Below are positions 34,596 to 41,947 of a stretch of DNA of 64,000 nucleotides, one piece after another. A model generated the notes under the pieces. That model saw nothing but the letters and a program-made list of their open reading frames with translations. It had not been told where the DNA came from and did no database searches. Made by a program: the position numbers and the translations under genes. Numbering within the stretch: the stretch's first letter is position 1; each line of letters opens with the position of its first letter. Source of the DNA: Paenibacillus sp. J5C2022 (GTDB lineage: Bacteria > Bacillota > Bacilli > Paenibacillales > Paenibacillaceae); the NCBI RefSeq assembly GCF_025567625.1, contig NZ_JAOQJC010000002.1, forward strand, positions 124,001 through 188,000. The letters run 5' to 3'.

Positions 34596-34857
34596 ACGGG
34601 GCATCGCCGAAGCGCTGGTCAGCCATTATAGGTATACGCCGCATGAAGCTCGCGAGCTGGTTGTCGAGTACATTGCCGTCATACGCAAGCTGAGCGGATA
34701 TGAGCAATGCTTACATTACGCGGAGCTGCTGCATCGGGCCAGAGAGTCGGGGTACGCGCCTTCCGCTTGGCTGCAGCGGATCATCGAGATCGAAGGCGGC
34801 GAAGCGAGAGACAGAGGAATTGGGGCGGAGCAGCAAGAGTATTTGCAGAGCAGATAA
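34555..34857 (+). CDS. Small helical partner protein overlapping the DUF3990 gene
   Basis: A 100-residue protein, helical and charged, that I do not recognise. It reads LSLYERGIAEALVSHYRYTP, HEARELVVEYIAVIRKLSGY, then YAELLHRARESGYAPSAWLQ. It starts within the DUF3990 gene in another frame behind AGGAGGAAGG, an unusually strong site, so it is translated well and coupled to the enzyme gene. It does not clearly match the DUF3791 partner seen elsewhere. An antitoxin, immunity or substrate-adaptor role is a hypothesis. Confidence 0.65.
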   Translation: MRMPKTRVRLSLYERGIAEALVSHYRYTPHEARELVVEYIAVIRKLSGYEQCLHYAELLHRARESGYAPSAWLQRIIEIEGGEARDRGIGAEQQEYLQSR

Positions 34858-34956
34858 TCGCATGGACCGGGACGATTGTCCATATAGCAGTGAAGCGGGT
34901 TCAGGCCGGAAGCGGACTCGTTTCATTGCTTTTTTCGTATAAGGAGGAGACAGGCA

Positions 34957-36357
34957 GTGAGGCATAACGGATACAGAGACAGAGGGATATCGGCAGGAAC
35001 GGGGTACTATTATGCGGGAATGGCCGGCGCCATAGCCGTTATTGCTGCGGCGCAATTAATCTGGCTGCCGGCGCCGCTGGAGACAGCGGGCGGGATGCAG
35101 TGGATCGAGATGATCGATTGGCTTCTGCTGACGATCGCTTTCATTCCGCTCATGTGGGGAATCGGCGCTTACGTGCGCACTCGGGCCAAGGAATCGCCCC
35201 GGTGGCTGAATGCGCTGCGAATGCTGCTTGCCGTACTTGCCTTCGGCACGGCTTGTTACATCGTCATTGCTCCGGGAAGGTTTCTGGAACAGATCGTTCT
35301 GCTTGTCATCTTATGTATACTGCAGCTGACGGAAATGATCGTAAGCGAGACGAGAGAAGGAGGCAGGCATCGCGTGCCGCGCAGAAGCATCGCCGTACTG
35401 CTGGCGTTCGCAATGCTGTTGGCAGTCCTGCTGTGGCCGACGGGCTACCGGGTTACTTACCCCGGCATGACGGTGAACATGCAGCGGTATGCGCATGTGG
35501 AGGGCGGTGAAGAGGGTTCGGTCGTAGACGGAGTGCTGGTGTTCGAACGTCCTGCCGTTGCAGCGGACTGGCTCTATGCGAAGTTGTTCCCGCTCTATCG
35601 ATTCGAACGAATCCCGGACAATGAGCCGCCGCTGACGGAGACGTTCGCCGAAGTGGTGGCGATGAAGCGCAGCGCCAATGACGTCGCCGCCGCGATAGCG
35701 ATGGAGAAGGCCGGGATCGGGAAGGGCGTTGTACCTGAAGGAGTACGAATCGTAGCGGTTACGAAGGGAAGTCCCGCAGAGGGGCGGCTGCGTGCGGGAG
35801 ATGTCATTGTCGGGCTGGATGGGAAGCCTGTCCAGCGCATGGAAGAGTTGGCGGCTTACATGCTGGAAGCTGTGAAGCCTGGACAGATCGTGTACATAGA
35901 CGTAGTCAGGAGCGGGACGCGGGAGGAGGCGATCGAGGTGCCGACCGTGGAGGCGGTGGACGATGGAGGCAAGCGCGCTGTGATGGGCATATCCATTGAG
36001 CCGGATGTCAGGCTGGATAAGCCGCGCGAGATGACCTACGAGAGCTACATCGCACATCTTGGAGGCCCGTCGCATGGCGCCATGCTGACGCTGGCGATCT
36101 ACGAGCAGCTCACCGGCGATTCTGTCTCGCAAGGCTTGCGCGTGGCGGGAACCGGGACGATTGAATACGATGGTTCCATTGGCATGGTCGGCGGTATTCC
36201 TCAGAAGGCGTACGCTGTAAGCCGAACGGGTGCCGACGTGTTCTTTGTCCCATCCGCCGGAGCAGAGGCGGCTCGCAATGCCGCTCCGGATCTGAACGTT
36301 GTAGCGGTGGATACGTTCGATGAAGTGCTGGATTGGCTGGAGCAATACGGGAAATAA
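34957..36357 (+). CDS. PDZ and Lon (S16) domain membrane protease
   Basis: A 466-residue protein. Five N-terminal hydrophobic segments span about residues 20-165, followed by a PDZ domain (VRIVAVTKGSPAEGRLRAGD then VIVGLDGKPVQRMEELAAYM) at about 260-330 and a Lon-type protease domain at about 340-466. The Ser-Lys dyad is Ser in GGPSHGAMLTLAIYEQLTGD and Lys in GGIPQKAYAVSR. The catalytic module matches YlbL/SepM, which has only one membrane helix, so the membrane part is expanded. GTG start with AGGAGG ten bases upstream. Confidence 0.87.
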   Translation: MRHNGYRDRGISAGTGYYYAGMAGAIAVIAAAQLIWLPAPLETAGGMQWIEMIDWLLLTIAFIPLMWGIGAYVRTRAKESPRWLNALRMLLAVLAFGTACYIVIAPGRFLEQIVLLVILCILQLTEMIVSETREGGRHRVPRRSIAVLLAFAMLLAVLLWPTGYRVTYPGMTVNMQRYAHVEGGEEGSVVDGVLVFERPAVAADWLYAKLFPLYRFERIPDNEPPLTETFAEVVAMKRSANDVAAAIAMEKAGIGKGVVPEGVRIVAVTKGSPAEGRLRAGDVIVGLDGKPVQRMEELAAYMLEAVKPGQIVYIDVVRSGTREEAIEVPTVEAVDDGGKRAVMGISIEPDVRLDKPREMTYESYIAHLGGPSHGAMLTLAIYEQLTGDSVSQGLRVAGTGTIEYDGSIGMVGGIPQKAYAVSRTGADVFFVPSAGAEAARNAAPDLNVVAVDTFDEVLDWLEQYGK

Positions 36358-36363
36358 GAGCAG

Positions 36364-36400
36364 AACATTGACAAAGCCCATGCGCATGCATAACAATGTT
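36364..36400 (+). promoter_or_regulatory. Promoter with flanking inverted repeat, upstream of a GntR-SBP regulator
   Basis: TTGACA at 36368-36373 and TAACAA at 36391-36396 are 17 bases apart. AACATTG (36364-36370) and CAATGTT (36394-36400) form an inverted repeat spanning both elements, and CATGCGCATG lies inside. It suggests autoregulation. Confidence 0.6.
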
Positions 36401-36438
36401 ACTGATGTTGATGAAATCCGAAATAGGTGAAATGGTAC

Positions 36439-37839
36439 ATGACAAATAAATCAGATAAACGATCGTTTCATGAGCGGCTTGCCCACTTTGTCGATGTTAT
36501 CCGGACGGAAATCAGGAATGGCATCAGGCAGGAGGGCAGTTACCTGCCATCCGAAAGCATGCTTGCCAAGCAGTTCCAATTAAGCAACAAGTCGATTCGC
36601 AAAGGGCTGGATCAGCTAGTCGAGGAAGGGTTGATTGTGAAGATCGACCGGGTCGGCAGCAAAGTGACGTCCAAGGGCGAAGGCGCGATTACTGTGCATT
36701 TCGGTTGCTCCAACAGCTTCCCGTCCGATTTTGTCATCGACGACTTGATTGCGGACTTCAGCTCGCGATATCCCGGCATTCATATCCGGCGAATCACATT
36801 GAACCAGCACAATTATCTGGATTCGGCGCAAGAGATGATCGGCAACGGCTTGCTTGATGCAGTAGCGCTGAACAGCCCGCAGTTCCAGGAATGGGCCGAA
36901 GCGGGAATCGGCGATGCGCTTGAAGTACAGCAGCACGATGAGAGCGCGCATCCGATCGCGGAAGACGCCTTTCGCTATCAGGGGACATTGTATGCCCGGC
37001 CGTTGTCCTTCTCGCCTGTTGTGCTCTGCTACAACAAGCGGCATTTCGCTGAAGCGGGGCTGCATGAGCCGGACAGCTACTGGACATGGGATGACTTGAT
37101 GGCAGCCGCTGCGAAGCTGTCGCTGTCGCCGGGACGGCATGGCATCTACTTTCTGCCTACGTCGGAGAATCGTTATCCTGTATTCCTGCTGCAGAGCCTT
37201 GCCCGCTATGCCAAGGAAGGAGAGGCCGCTGCCAGTCTCCGTCACCGCTTAAGGGAAGGGCTGAACAAGCTGAATGAACTGATCGCCAGCCGGGACATAT
37301 TCCCTCCCTACATGGCGAAGGGCAATGATGAGACGATCGGTCTGTTCGCGGACGGTCGTGTCTCTATGATTATGTGCACGTACTATAATTTGAAAGAGCT
37401 GTCGCGCCAAGGTCTGGATTACGATATATGCCCGTTACCGGCTCTGCATCGGGGCGATCCGCAGAAGACGCTGCTGATCTCCATCGGGACGGCGCTTGTG
37501 AAGCACTCACGTGCCAGAGAAGCGGCGCGCCAATTCGTGGAATACTTGAGCTCGGCGGAAGCGCAAGGCATCATACGGGACCGGACGGTCGGCATACCGG
37601 CCCGCAGAGACTGCAGCGAGCGGAGCGGCCAAGCGTCAGTGAAGCTGCCTTCGCGGTATGCCATGTATCGCGAGATGATTCCCTCCTTCGCTTACCATTC
37701 GGAGCTGGGCATGAACATGCGGCAGCTGCGCCAATTGACCAAGTGGCTGAAGGAATATTGGAGCGGCATGATGGACGAAGATACGCTTCAGGACAATCTG
37801 ACCGGTTTTCAGCATAATGCGACTTTAAATCTTCGATGA
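36439..37839 (+). CDS. GntR helix-turn-helix / solute-binding-domain fusion regulator (copy 1)
   Basis: A 466-residue cytoplasmic protein without a signal peptide. Residues about 12-72 are a GntR winged helix (FVDVIRTEIRNGIRQEGSYL, PSESMLAKQFQLSNKSIRKG, VEEGLIVKIDRVGSKV). The rest resembles an ABC-transporter extracellular solute-binding protein (family 1): LIADFSSRYPGIHIRRITL, SPVVLCYNKRHFAEAGLHEP, WTWDDLMAAAAKL, NRYPVFLLQSL. The sensing domain is thus a transporter-type carbohydrate-binding fold working as a one-component sensor (inference). RBS AGGTGA nine bases upstream of ATG 36439. Convergent with its paralogue at 37936. Confidence 0.82.
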   Translation: MTNKSDKRSFHERLAHFVDVIRTEIRNGIRQEGSYLPSESMLAKQFQLSNKSIRKGLDQLVEEGLIVKIDRVGSKVTSKGEGAITVHFGCSNSFPSDFVIDDLIADFSSRYPGIHIRRITLNQHNYLDSAQEMIGNGLLDAVALNSPQFQEWAEAGIGDALEVQQHDESAHPIAEDAFRYQGTLYARPLSFSPVVLCYNKRHFAEAGLHEPDSYWTWDDLMAAAAKLSLSPGRHGIYFLPTSENRYPVFLLQSLARYAKEGEAAASLRHRLREGLNKLNELIASRDIFPPYMAKGNDETIGLFADGRVSMIMCTYYNLKELSRQGLDYDICPLPALHRGDPQKTLLISIGTALVKHSRAREAARQFVEYLSSAEAQGIIRDRTVGIPARRDCSERSGQASVKLPSRYAMYREMIPSFAYHSELGMNMRQLRQLTKWLKEYWSGMMDEDTLQDNLTGFQHNATLNLR

Positions 37840-37861
37840 CACAAGAGTGTCTCACATGAAC

Positions 37862-37905
37862 AAGAAGCCTCTACAACCGCTTGAACAGCGGGGTAGAGGC
37901 TTCTT
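37862..37905. terminator. Bidirectional terminator between convergent regulators
   Basis: AAGAAGCCTCTAC pairs with GTAGAGGCTTCTT around an inner CCGCT/AGCGG stem. T runs are weak on both sides, so function is probable rather than certain. Confidence 0.65.
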
Positions 37906-37935
37906 GCCGTGAATCGCGTGAATGCTGCAAGCCGG

Positions 37936-39342
37936 TTAATTTGCTCGCAAGTCATTGCTTTGAGCAAGCTTATCCTGGATTTTTCGCAGTACGTTGTCCA
38001 GCGTCTCCAGGTTGGCCCAATAGAGCTTCAGCTCGTCCCTCATGAGAGACAACTGCCGATGCGACAGATTTAAATCTGTGTAATATCGGAACGTATTCAT
38101 CGTCTCCCGGAACAGATGAAAGCGCGGCGGACGATTCATAGTTTCCTTCCCGCTCCATTCCGCAGCCGTCTTGAGCGCGGGGACGCTAAGCGTATGCTTT
38201 CGAAGGAAGAGCTGCGCTTCTTCGGATTGCATGAATTCCACGAATCGGCGTGCGGCCGCCTTATGTTCGGAATGCTTGCTCACTGCAAGTCCAATGACGA
38301 TTAGCAGCGACTTCGCTTCCCGCAAGAAGGGAACTGGCGCGATATCGTACCGGAGCTGCCGCTCTTCGTCCTGGCGCGGCTGCAAGCCGTTTAATGTGGA
38401 GTAGGTGGCGATCATCATGGACACTTTTTGCCGGCGGAACAGATCTTTAATATCGTTGTCGCTGCGGGACAGATGAAGAGGGAACAGACTCTCGTCGCTC
38501 ATCAGTTCCTTGCATGTGGCAAGCGCATCCTTCAGCTTACGGTCATTGGCCAGGTGATAACGCCCGTCCGATTGCGGCTCGAATACAACGCCGTTCTGCA
38601 GCAGGAACAGAGGCCATCGGTTGTCGGACAACGTATGGAAGACAAGTCCGTATCTGTCGCCCGGCACCGCCAGCTTCCGGCTTGCCTCCTGCACATCCCC
38701 CCACGACCAGCACGCATCAGGCTCAGGCACATTTTTCTCCTTGAAGTGCTCTCTGTTATAGCACAGAATAACCGGCGTGAAAACAAAGGGCTGCACCGCG
38801 ACCGCTTCCTCATCTATCATGAACGGCATGTTCAATAACCGGTAGACACCCTCGTTCCTGGGCATGGGCTCAAGTAAAGACAAATCGTGTATGTCCTCGT
38901 AATCCTGCGCATTAATGCTCATCAGATCCAGCTTCAGTTCCTGGAAGTAGCTCGAGAAATATTGGTCATGTGTCGGATATTGCAGCGGGATAGGCTGAAT
39001 ACGCAAGTTCGGATACCGGTCGTGGAACAGTTCTATCAATTGCAACAGCTTCGTTTCCTGCTCCAGTGAGGGGTAATAACCGAAGCGCAGCGTAATTACG
39101 CAGGCATGGATTGTCGAGACTACCTTGGCTCCGATTCGCGGCACCTTCTCGATATAACCCTCTTCGACCAGCACCTCCAGTCCTTTGCGGACGGTCATTT
39201 TACTAATGCCGAACAAGCTGCACAGCTCCAACTCCGAAGGAAGATACTTTCCAACCTCGTATTTCCCTGCCGTTATTTCATTGCGCAGCGTAGTGATCAT
39301 GAATTCAGACTTGCTGCGGGAAGCCGATCGACTTGCTTTCAT
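37936..39342 (-). CDS. GntR helix-turn-helix / solute-binding-domain fusion regulator (copy 2)
   Basis: A 468-residue paralogue of the protein at 36439. Winged helix at about 12-72: ITTLRNEITAGKYEVGKYLP, SELELCSLFGISKMTVRKGL, VEEGYIEKVPRIGAKVV. Solute-binding-like domain: LIELFHDRYPNLRIQPIPL, FTPVILCYNREHFKEKNVPE, SWGDVQEASRKLAVP, DNRWPLFLLQNG. ATG 39342 lies behind GCAGGAGG by about six bases, so an upstream in-frame start (39396) is unlikely. The promoter region holds an AGTATACT palindrome-containing site also found before the divergent enzyme gene. Probably the pathway regulator of the 39.5-46.8 kb cluster. Confidence 0.82.
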   Translation of the reverse strand: MKASRSASRSKSEFMITTLRNEITAGKYEVGKYLPSELELCSLFGISKMTVRKGLEVLVEEGYIEKVPRIGAKVVSTIHACVITLRFGYYPSLEQETKLLQLIELFHDRYPNLRIQPIPLQYPTHDQYFSSYFQELKLDLMSINAQDYEDIHDLSLLEPMPRNEGVYRLLNMPFMIDEEAVAVQPFVFTPVILCYNREHFKEKNVPEPDACWSWGDVQEASRKLAVPGDRYGLVFHTLSDNRWPLFLLQNGVVFEPQSDGRYHLANDRKLKDALATCKELMSDESLFPLHLSRSDNDIKDLFRRQKVSMMIATYSTLNGLQPRQDEERQLRYDIAPVPFLREAKSLLIVIGLAVSKHSEHKAAARRFVEFMQSEEAQLFLRKHTLSVPALKTAAEWSGKETMNRPPRFHLFRETMNTFRYYTDLNLSHRQLSLMRDELKLYWANLETLDNVLRKIQDKLAQSNDLRAN

Positions 39343-39413
39343 GGAAGTCCTCCTGCCTGAGATAGAAAATTTATCAAAAATATGAATTGACTGCATGGTT
39401 TTAGCTACTTATA

Positions 39414-39528
39414 ATTATACCAAAGTATACTACATTTTAAAAGTGGTTATGGGAAATGAACGAAAGAAGAAGGAGGGGTATGATGGTAAGTGTGTAATAC
39501 ATCGTTCATTTCAGACCAAAGTATACTA
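39414..39528. promoter_or_regulatory. Divergent promoter region with two identical 14-bp sites
   Basis: ACCAAAGTATACTA occurs at 39419-39432 and again at 39515-39528, both with the palindromic core AGTATACT. The first abuts TATAAT (reverse strand, 39414-39419) of the GntR-SBP gene; the second contains TATACT (39522-39527) in front of the hydroxyacid dehydrogenase gene. A single repressor covering both -10 regions would explain the layout. Confidence 0.7.
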
Positions 39529-39585
39529 GTTGTTGCCTGCAATATGATGGCGGATGACGAAACCAAAAGTAGAGGAGATGGGAAA

Positions 39586-40575
39586 ATGCTGAATATTTCT
39601 TTTTTGGCGGGAAACGTGACATTGAATCGGATTTTTCATGACCGGCATTTGGAGCAATTGAGGCAGTTGGGCAATGTGAGATTGCATAACTACGATCAGG
39701 CTCTAACAACGAGTCAACTGGCGGAGCAATTGACTGACGCCGATATTGCCATCACATCGTGGGGGAGCCGGGAATTGACGGAAGATTTGTTGGCACATGC
39801 CCCGAACTTGAAGGCAGTATTGCACGCGGCAGGCACAGTGAAAGGAATTGTGACTCCCGAGGTGTGGGGAAAGGGAATAAGAGTGTCGAGCGGTGCGGAA
39901 GCATTAGGCATCGGTGTGGCGGAGACGGCGCTTGGCCTGACGATCGCATCTTTGAAGGATATGTGGCGGCTTTCGCAATATATGCGTGAAGGCGGCTGGG
40001 GTGGAACGGATCGCGTGACGGAGCTTTACGGCATTAAGGTAGGCGTAGTTGGAGCAGGGAACGCGGGCAGGCATTACGTGAAGCTGATGCGTAATTTTGA
40101 AGTGGAGCTATTGCTGTACGATCCACTGGTGACGGAAGAGCAGGCTGCCGCTATGGGGGCGACAAAGGTAAGCTTTCAACAATTGCTCACCCAATCCAAT
40201 GTCATATCCATTCATGCGCCGGCATTGCCGGAGACGTACAGAATGTTCAATGACGATGCATTCGGGCTGATGAAGGATGATTGCATTCTGATCAATACGG
40301 CAAGAGGAGCGATTATTGATGAAGCTGCGCTCGTACAACACTTGCGCAGAGGCAGGCTGTTCGCTTGCCTGGATGTGACTGATCCGGAGCCGCCGGCGGT
40401 CGATCACCCGTTCCGTGCATTGCCGAACGTTGTACTGCTGCCGCACATTGCAGGCTCTGTCAACAATGGCCTGTACCGTCTCGGCGCGTTCACGATTGGT
40501 GACTTGCAGCGCTTGCTGAATGGCGAGCCGATGCGGGGGGAAGTCACGGAAGCGCAGCTGCATACGATCGCTTAA
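39586..40575 (+). CDS. D-isomer-specific 2-hydroxyacid dehydrogenase
   Basis: A 329-residue NAD(P)-dependent dehydrogenase of the 2-hydroxyacid/phosphoglycerate dehydrogenase family, interconverting a 2-hydroxyacid and a 2-oxoacid. NAD motif GVVGAGNAGRHYVKLM near residue 150; catalytic Arg in INTARGAIIDEAAL, Glu in VTDPEPP and His in LLPHIAGS. ATG 39586 sits behind AGAGGAG. It has its own operator-overlapped promoter and a terminator, so it is transcribed apart from the next operon. The substrate is unknown; a sugar-acid-derived hydroxyacid would fit. Confidence 0.88.
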   Translation: MLNISFLAGNVTLNRIFHDRHLEQLRQLGNVRLHNYDQALTTSQLAEQLTDADIAITSWGSRELTEDLLAHAPNLKAVLHAAGTVKGIVTPEVWGKGIRVSSGAEALGIGVAETALGLTIASLKDMWRLSQYMREGGWGGTDRVTELYGIKVGVVGAGNAGRHYVKLMRNFEVELLLYDPLVTEEQAAAMGATKVSFQQLLTQSNVISIHAPALPETYRMFNDDAFGLMKDDCILINTARGAIIDEAALVQHLRRGRLFACLDVTDPEPPAVDHPFRALPNVVLLPHIAGSVNNGLYRLGAFTIGDLQRLLNGEPMRGEVTEAQLHTIA

Positions 40576-40664
40576 GCCAGCTGTCTTCAGCCTTCAGCCA
40601 GCGCCGGGTAGTGCCTGACCGTGAGCAATTGACGCAACCGAAAAAATTGAAACTCAACTTATTG

Positions 40665-40687
40665 ATCGGGCCTCGGGCCCGATTTTT
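40665..40687 (+). terminator. Terminator after the hydroxyacid dehydrogenase gene
   Basis: ATCGGGCC pairs perfectly with GGCCCGAT around a TCG loop, followed by TTTT. Confidence 0.85.
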
Positions 40688-40767
40688 GCTTGGTGCCTGA
40701 ACTTGTATTTTTTGATTCGCTGTTCAAGTCCTGGGCTTAGCTTGCGTCACGGCCTTCTAAATAATGG

Positions 40768-40796
40768 TTGACGATGTGGAGGAAGCATGATTTAAT
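40768..40796 (+). promoter_or_regulatory. Sigma-A promoter of the second catabolic operon
   Basis: TTGACG (40768-40773) and TTTAAT (40791-40796) lie 17 bases apart, upstream of the palindrome at 40810. Confidence 0.6.
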
Positions 40797-40809
40797 GAAA
40801 GAAGAAACG

Positions 40810-40825
40810 TACATCAGTTGATGTA
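40810..40825. promoter_or_regulatory. Perfect palindromic operator candidate
   Basis: TACATCAGTTGATGTA is a perfect 7-2-7 inverted repeat starting 14 bases after the -10 element, where a repressor would block initiation or elongation. TGATGT-like half sites also occur before the 36439 regulator (about 36403-36413). Confidence 0.6.
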
Positions 40826-40888
40826 TATTAAATATTAATTACAAAAAATATCAATCAGATGTGCTCCAAATGGTGGGAGGAGGATACG

Positions 40889-41884
40889 ATGAAAGCAGTA
40901 GAAAGCAATGAGGGCAAGGCGCATATCGTTGAATTGCCGCAGCCGGAGGTGAAGCCTCATTACGTATTAGTGAAGGTGCAATACTCATCGGTAAGTATAG
41001 GAACGGAATTAATGCTAATCAAGAGTGGCCGCAAGGGGGCTCTAGGATATAGCGCGGCAGGCATAGTCGTCGAGGTAGGCGAAGGAGTTACGCATGTGAA
41101 GCCGGGTGACCGCGTAGCGTGCTACGGTACGCCTGCGCATCGGGAGATCATGCTTTCTCCGAAGCATCTGACCGTGAAGATGCCGGATGAGGTGACGATG
41201 GAGGAGGCGGCTTTCTGCGGCATCGGCACAATTGCTATTCATGCGGTACGACAGGCGCAGCTTACATTCGGGGAATCCGTCATTGTCGTTGGAGCGGGCA
41301 TATTGGGGCAGATGATTGCGGCAATTGCTCATGCGTCCAACTATCGGGTCATCGGCTACGAGCTCATGGAGTCCCGCAGGGAACGGCTGCTTCATATGGG
41401 TCTGCGATATGCTTGCCAGAGCGGGGAAGAAATGAAGGAAGCGCTGCAAGCCGTCACAACGGGCGGCAAAGGTGCGGATGCCGCGCTTATATGCGCCAGC
41501 AATATGAATGAGAGCCTGATCGATATGGCGCTGCCATGGCTGCGGGATCGCGGCAATATCGTGGTCGTTGGCGCGACGGGCTGTTCGTTCGATCGCAATC
41601 TGTTCTTCTCGAAGGAGGCTAACGTGACGATCTCGAGAGCCGGAGGACCGGGACGCTATGAGCCAGACTACGAGCAGCTCGGGTTCGACTATCCCATCGG
41701 GTATGTCCGCTGGACGGAAGGGCGCAATATCGAAGACTTCCTCCGGATGGTTGCCGAGAAGAGAATTGATGTCGCTTCGCTTATTACGGAGCAAGTGGAA
41801 TTTCAGCGGCTGCCTGAGCTCTATGAACGCTACAGCAAGACGCCCCAGGATATGCTGGGCATCGTCGTTCAATTTCCGCAATGA
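40889..41884 (+). CDS. Medium-chain (MDR) alcohol dehydrogenase-like protein without zinc ligands
   Basis: A 331-residue MDR oxidoreductase. N-terminal GroES-like part with YSSVSIGTELMLIKSG and LGYSAAGIVVEVGEGV; Rossmann motif VIVVGAGILGQMIAAIA near residue 145. In zinc enzymes the first positions read C..GTD and GHE; here they are S..GTE and GYS, so the catalytic zinc is lost. Related zinc-less members act on sugar or cyclitol hydroxyls. RBS GGGAGGAGG upstream. First gene of the operon 40889-46828. Confidence 0.82.
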   Translation: MKAVESNEGKAHIVELPQPEVKPHYVLVKVQYSSVSIGTELMLIKSGRKGALGYSAAGIVVEVGEGVTHVKPGDRVACYGTPAHREIMLSPKHLTVKMPDEVTMEEAAFCGIGTIAIHAVRQAQLTFGESVIVVGAGILGQMIAAIAHASNYRVIGYELMESRRERLLHMGLRYACQSGEEMKEALQAVTTGGKGADAALICASNMNESLIDMALPWLRDRGNIVVVGATGCSFDRNLFFSKEANVTISRAGGPGRYEPDYEQLGFDYPIGYVRWTEGRNIEDFLRMVAEKRIDVASLITEQVEFQRLPELYERYSKTPQDMLGIVVQFPQ

Positions 41885-41947
41885 TGTTGTGGCCAATAGA
41901 GCAAGAAGAAGCCTGAGAACATAGAATAGCAGAGAGGATGAGGGGAA

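Larger units (their letters stand above)
40576..40888. other. Intergenic region between two transcripts of the catabolic cluster
   Basis: Contains the terminator (40665-40687), a sigma-A promoter (40768-40796) and a palindrome (40810-40825), followed by an A/T-rich stretch. No gene seen. Confidence 0.6.
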
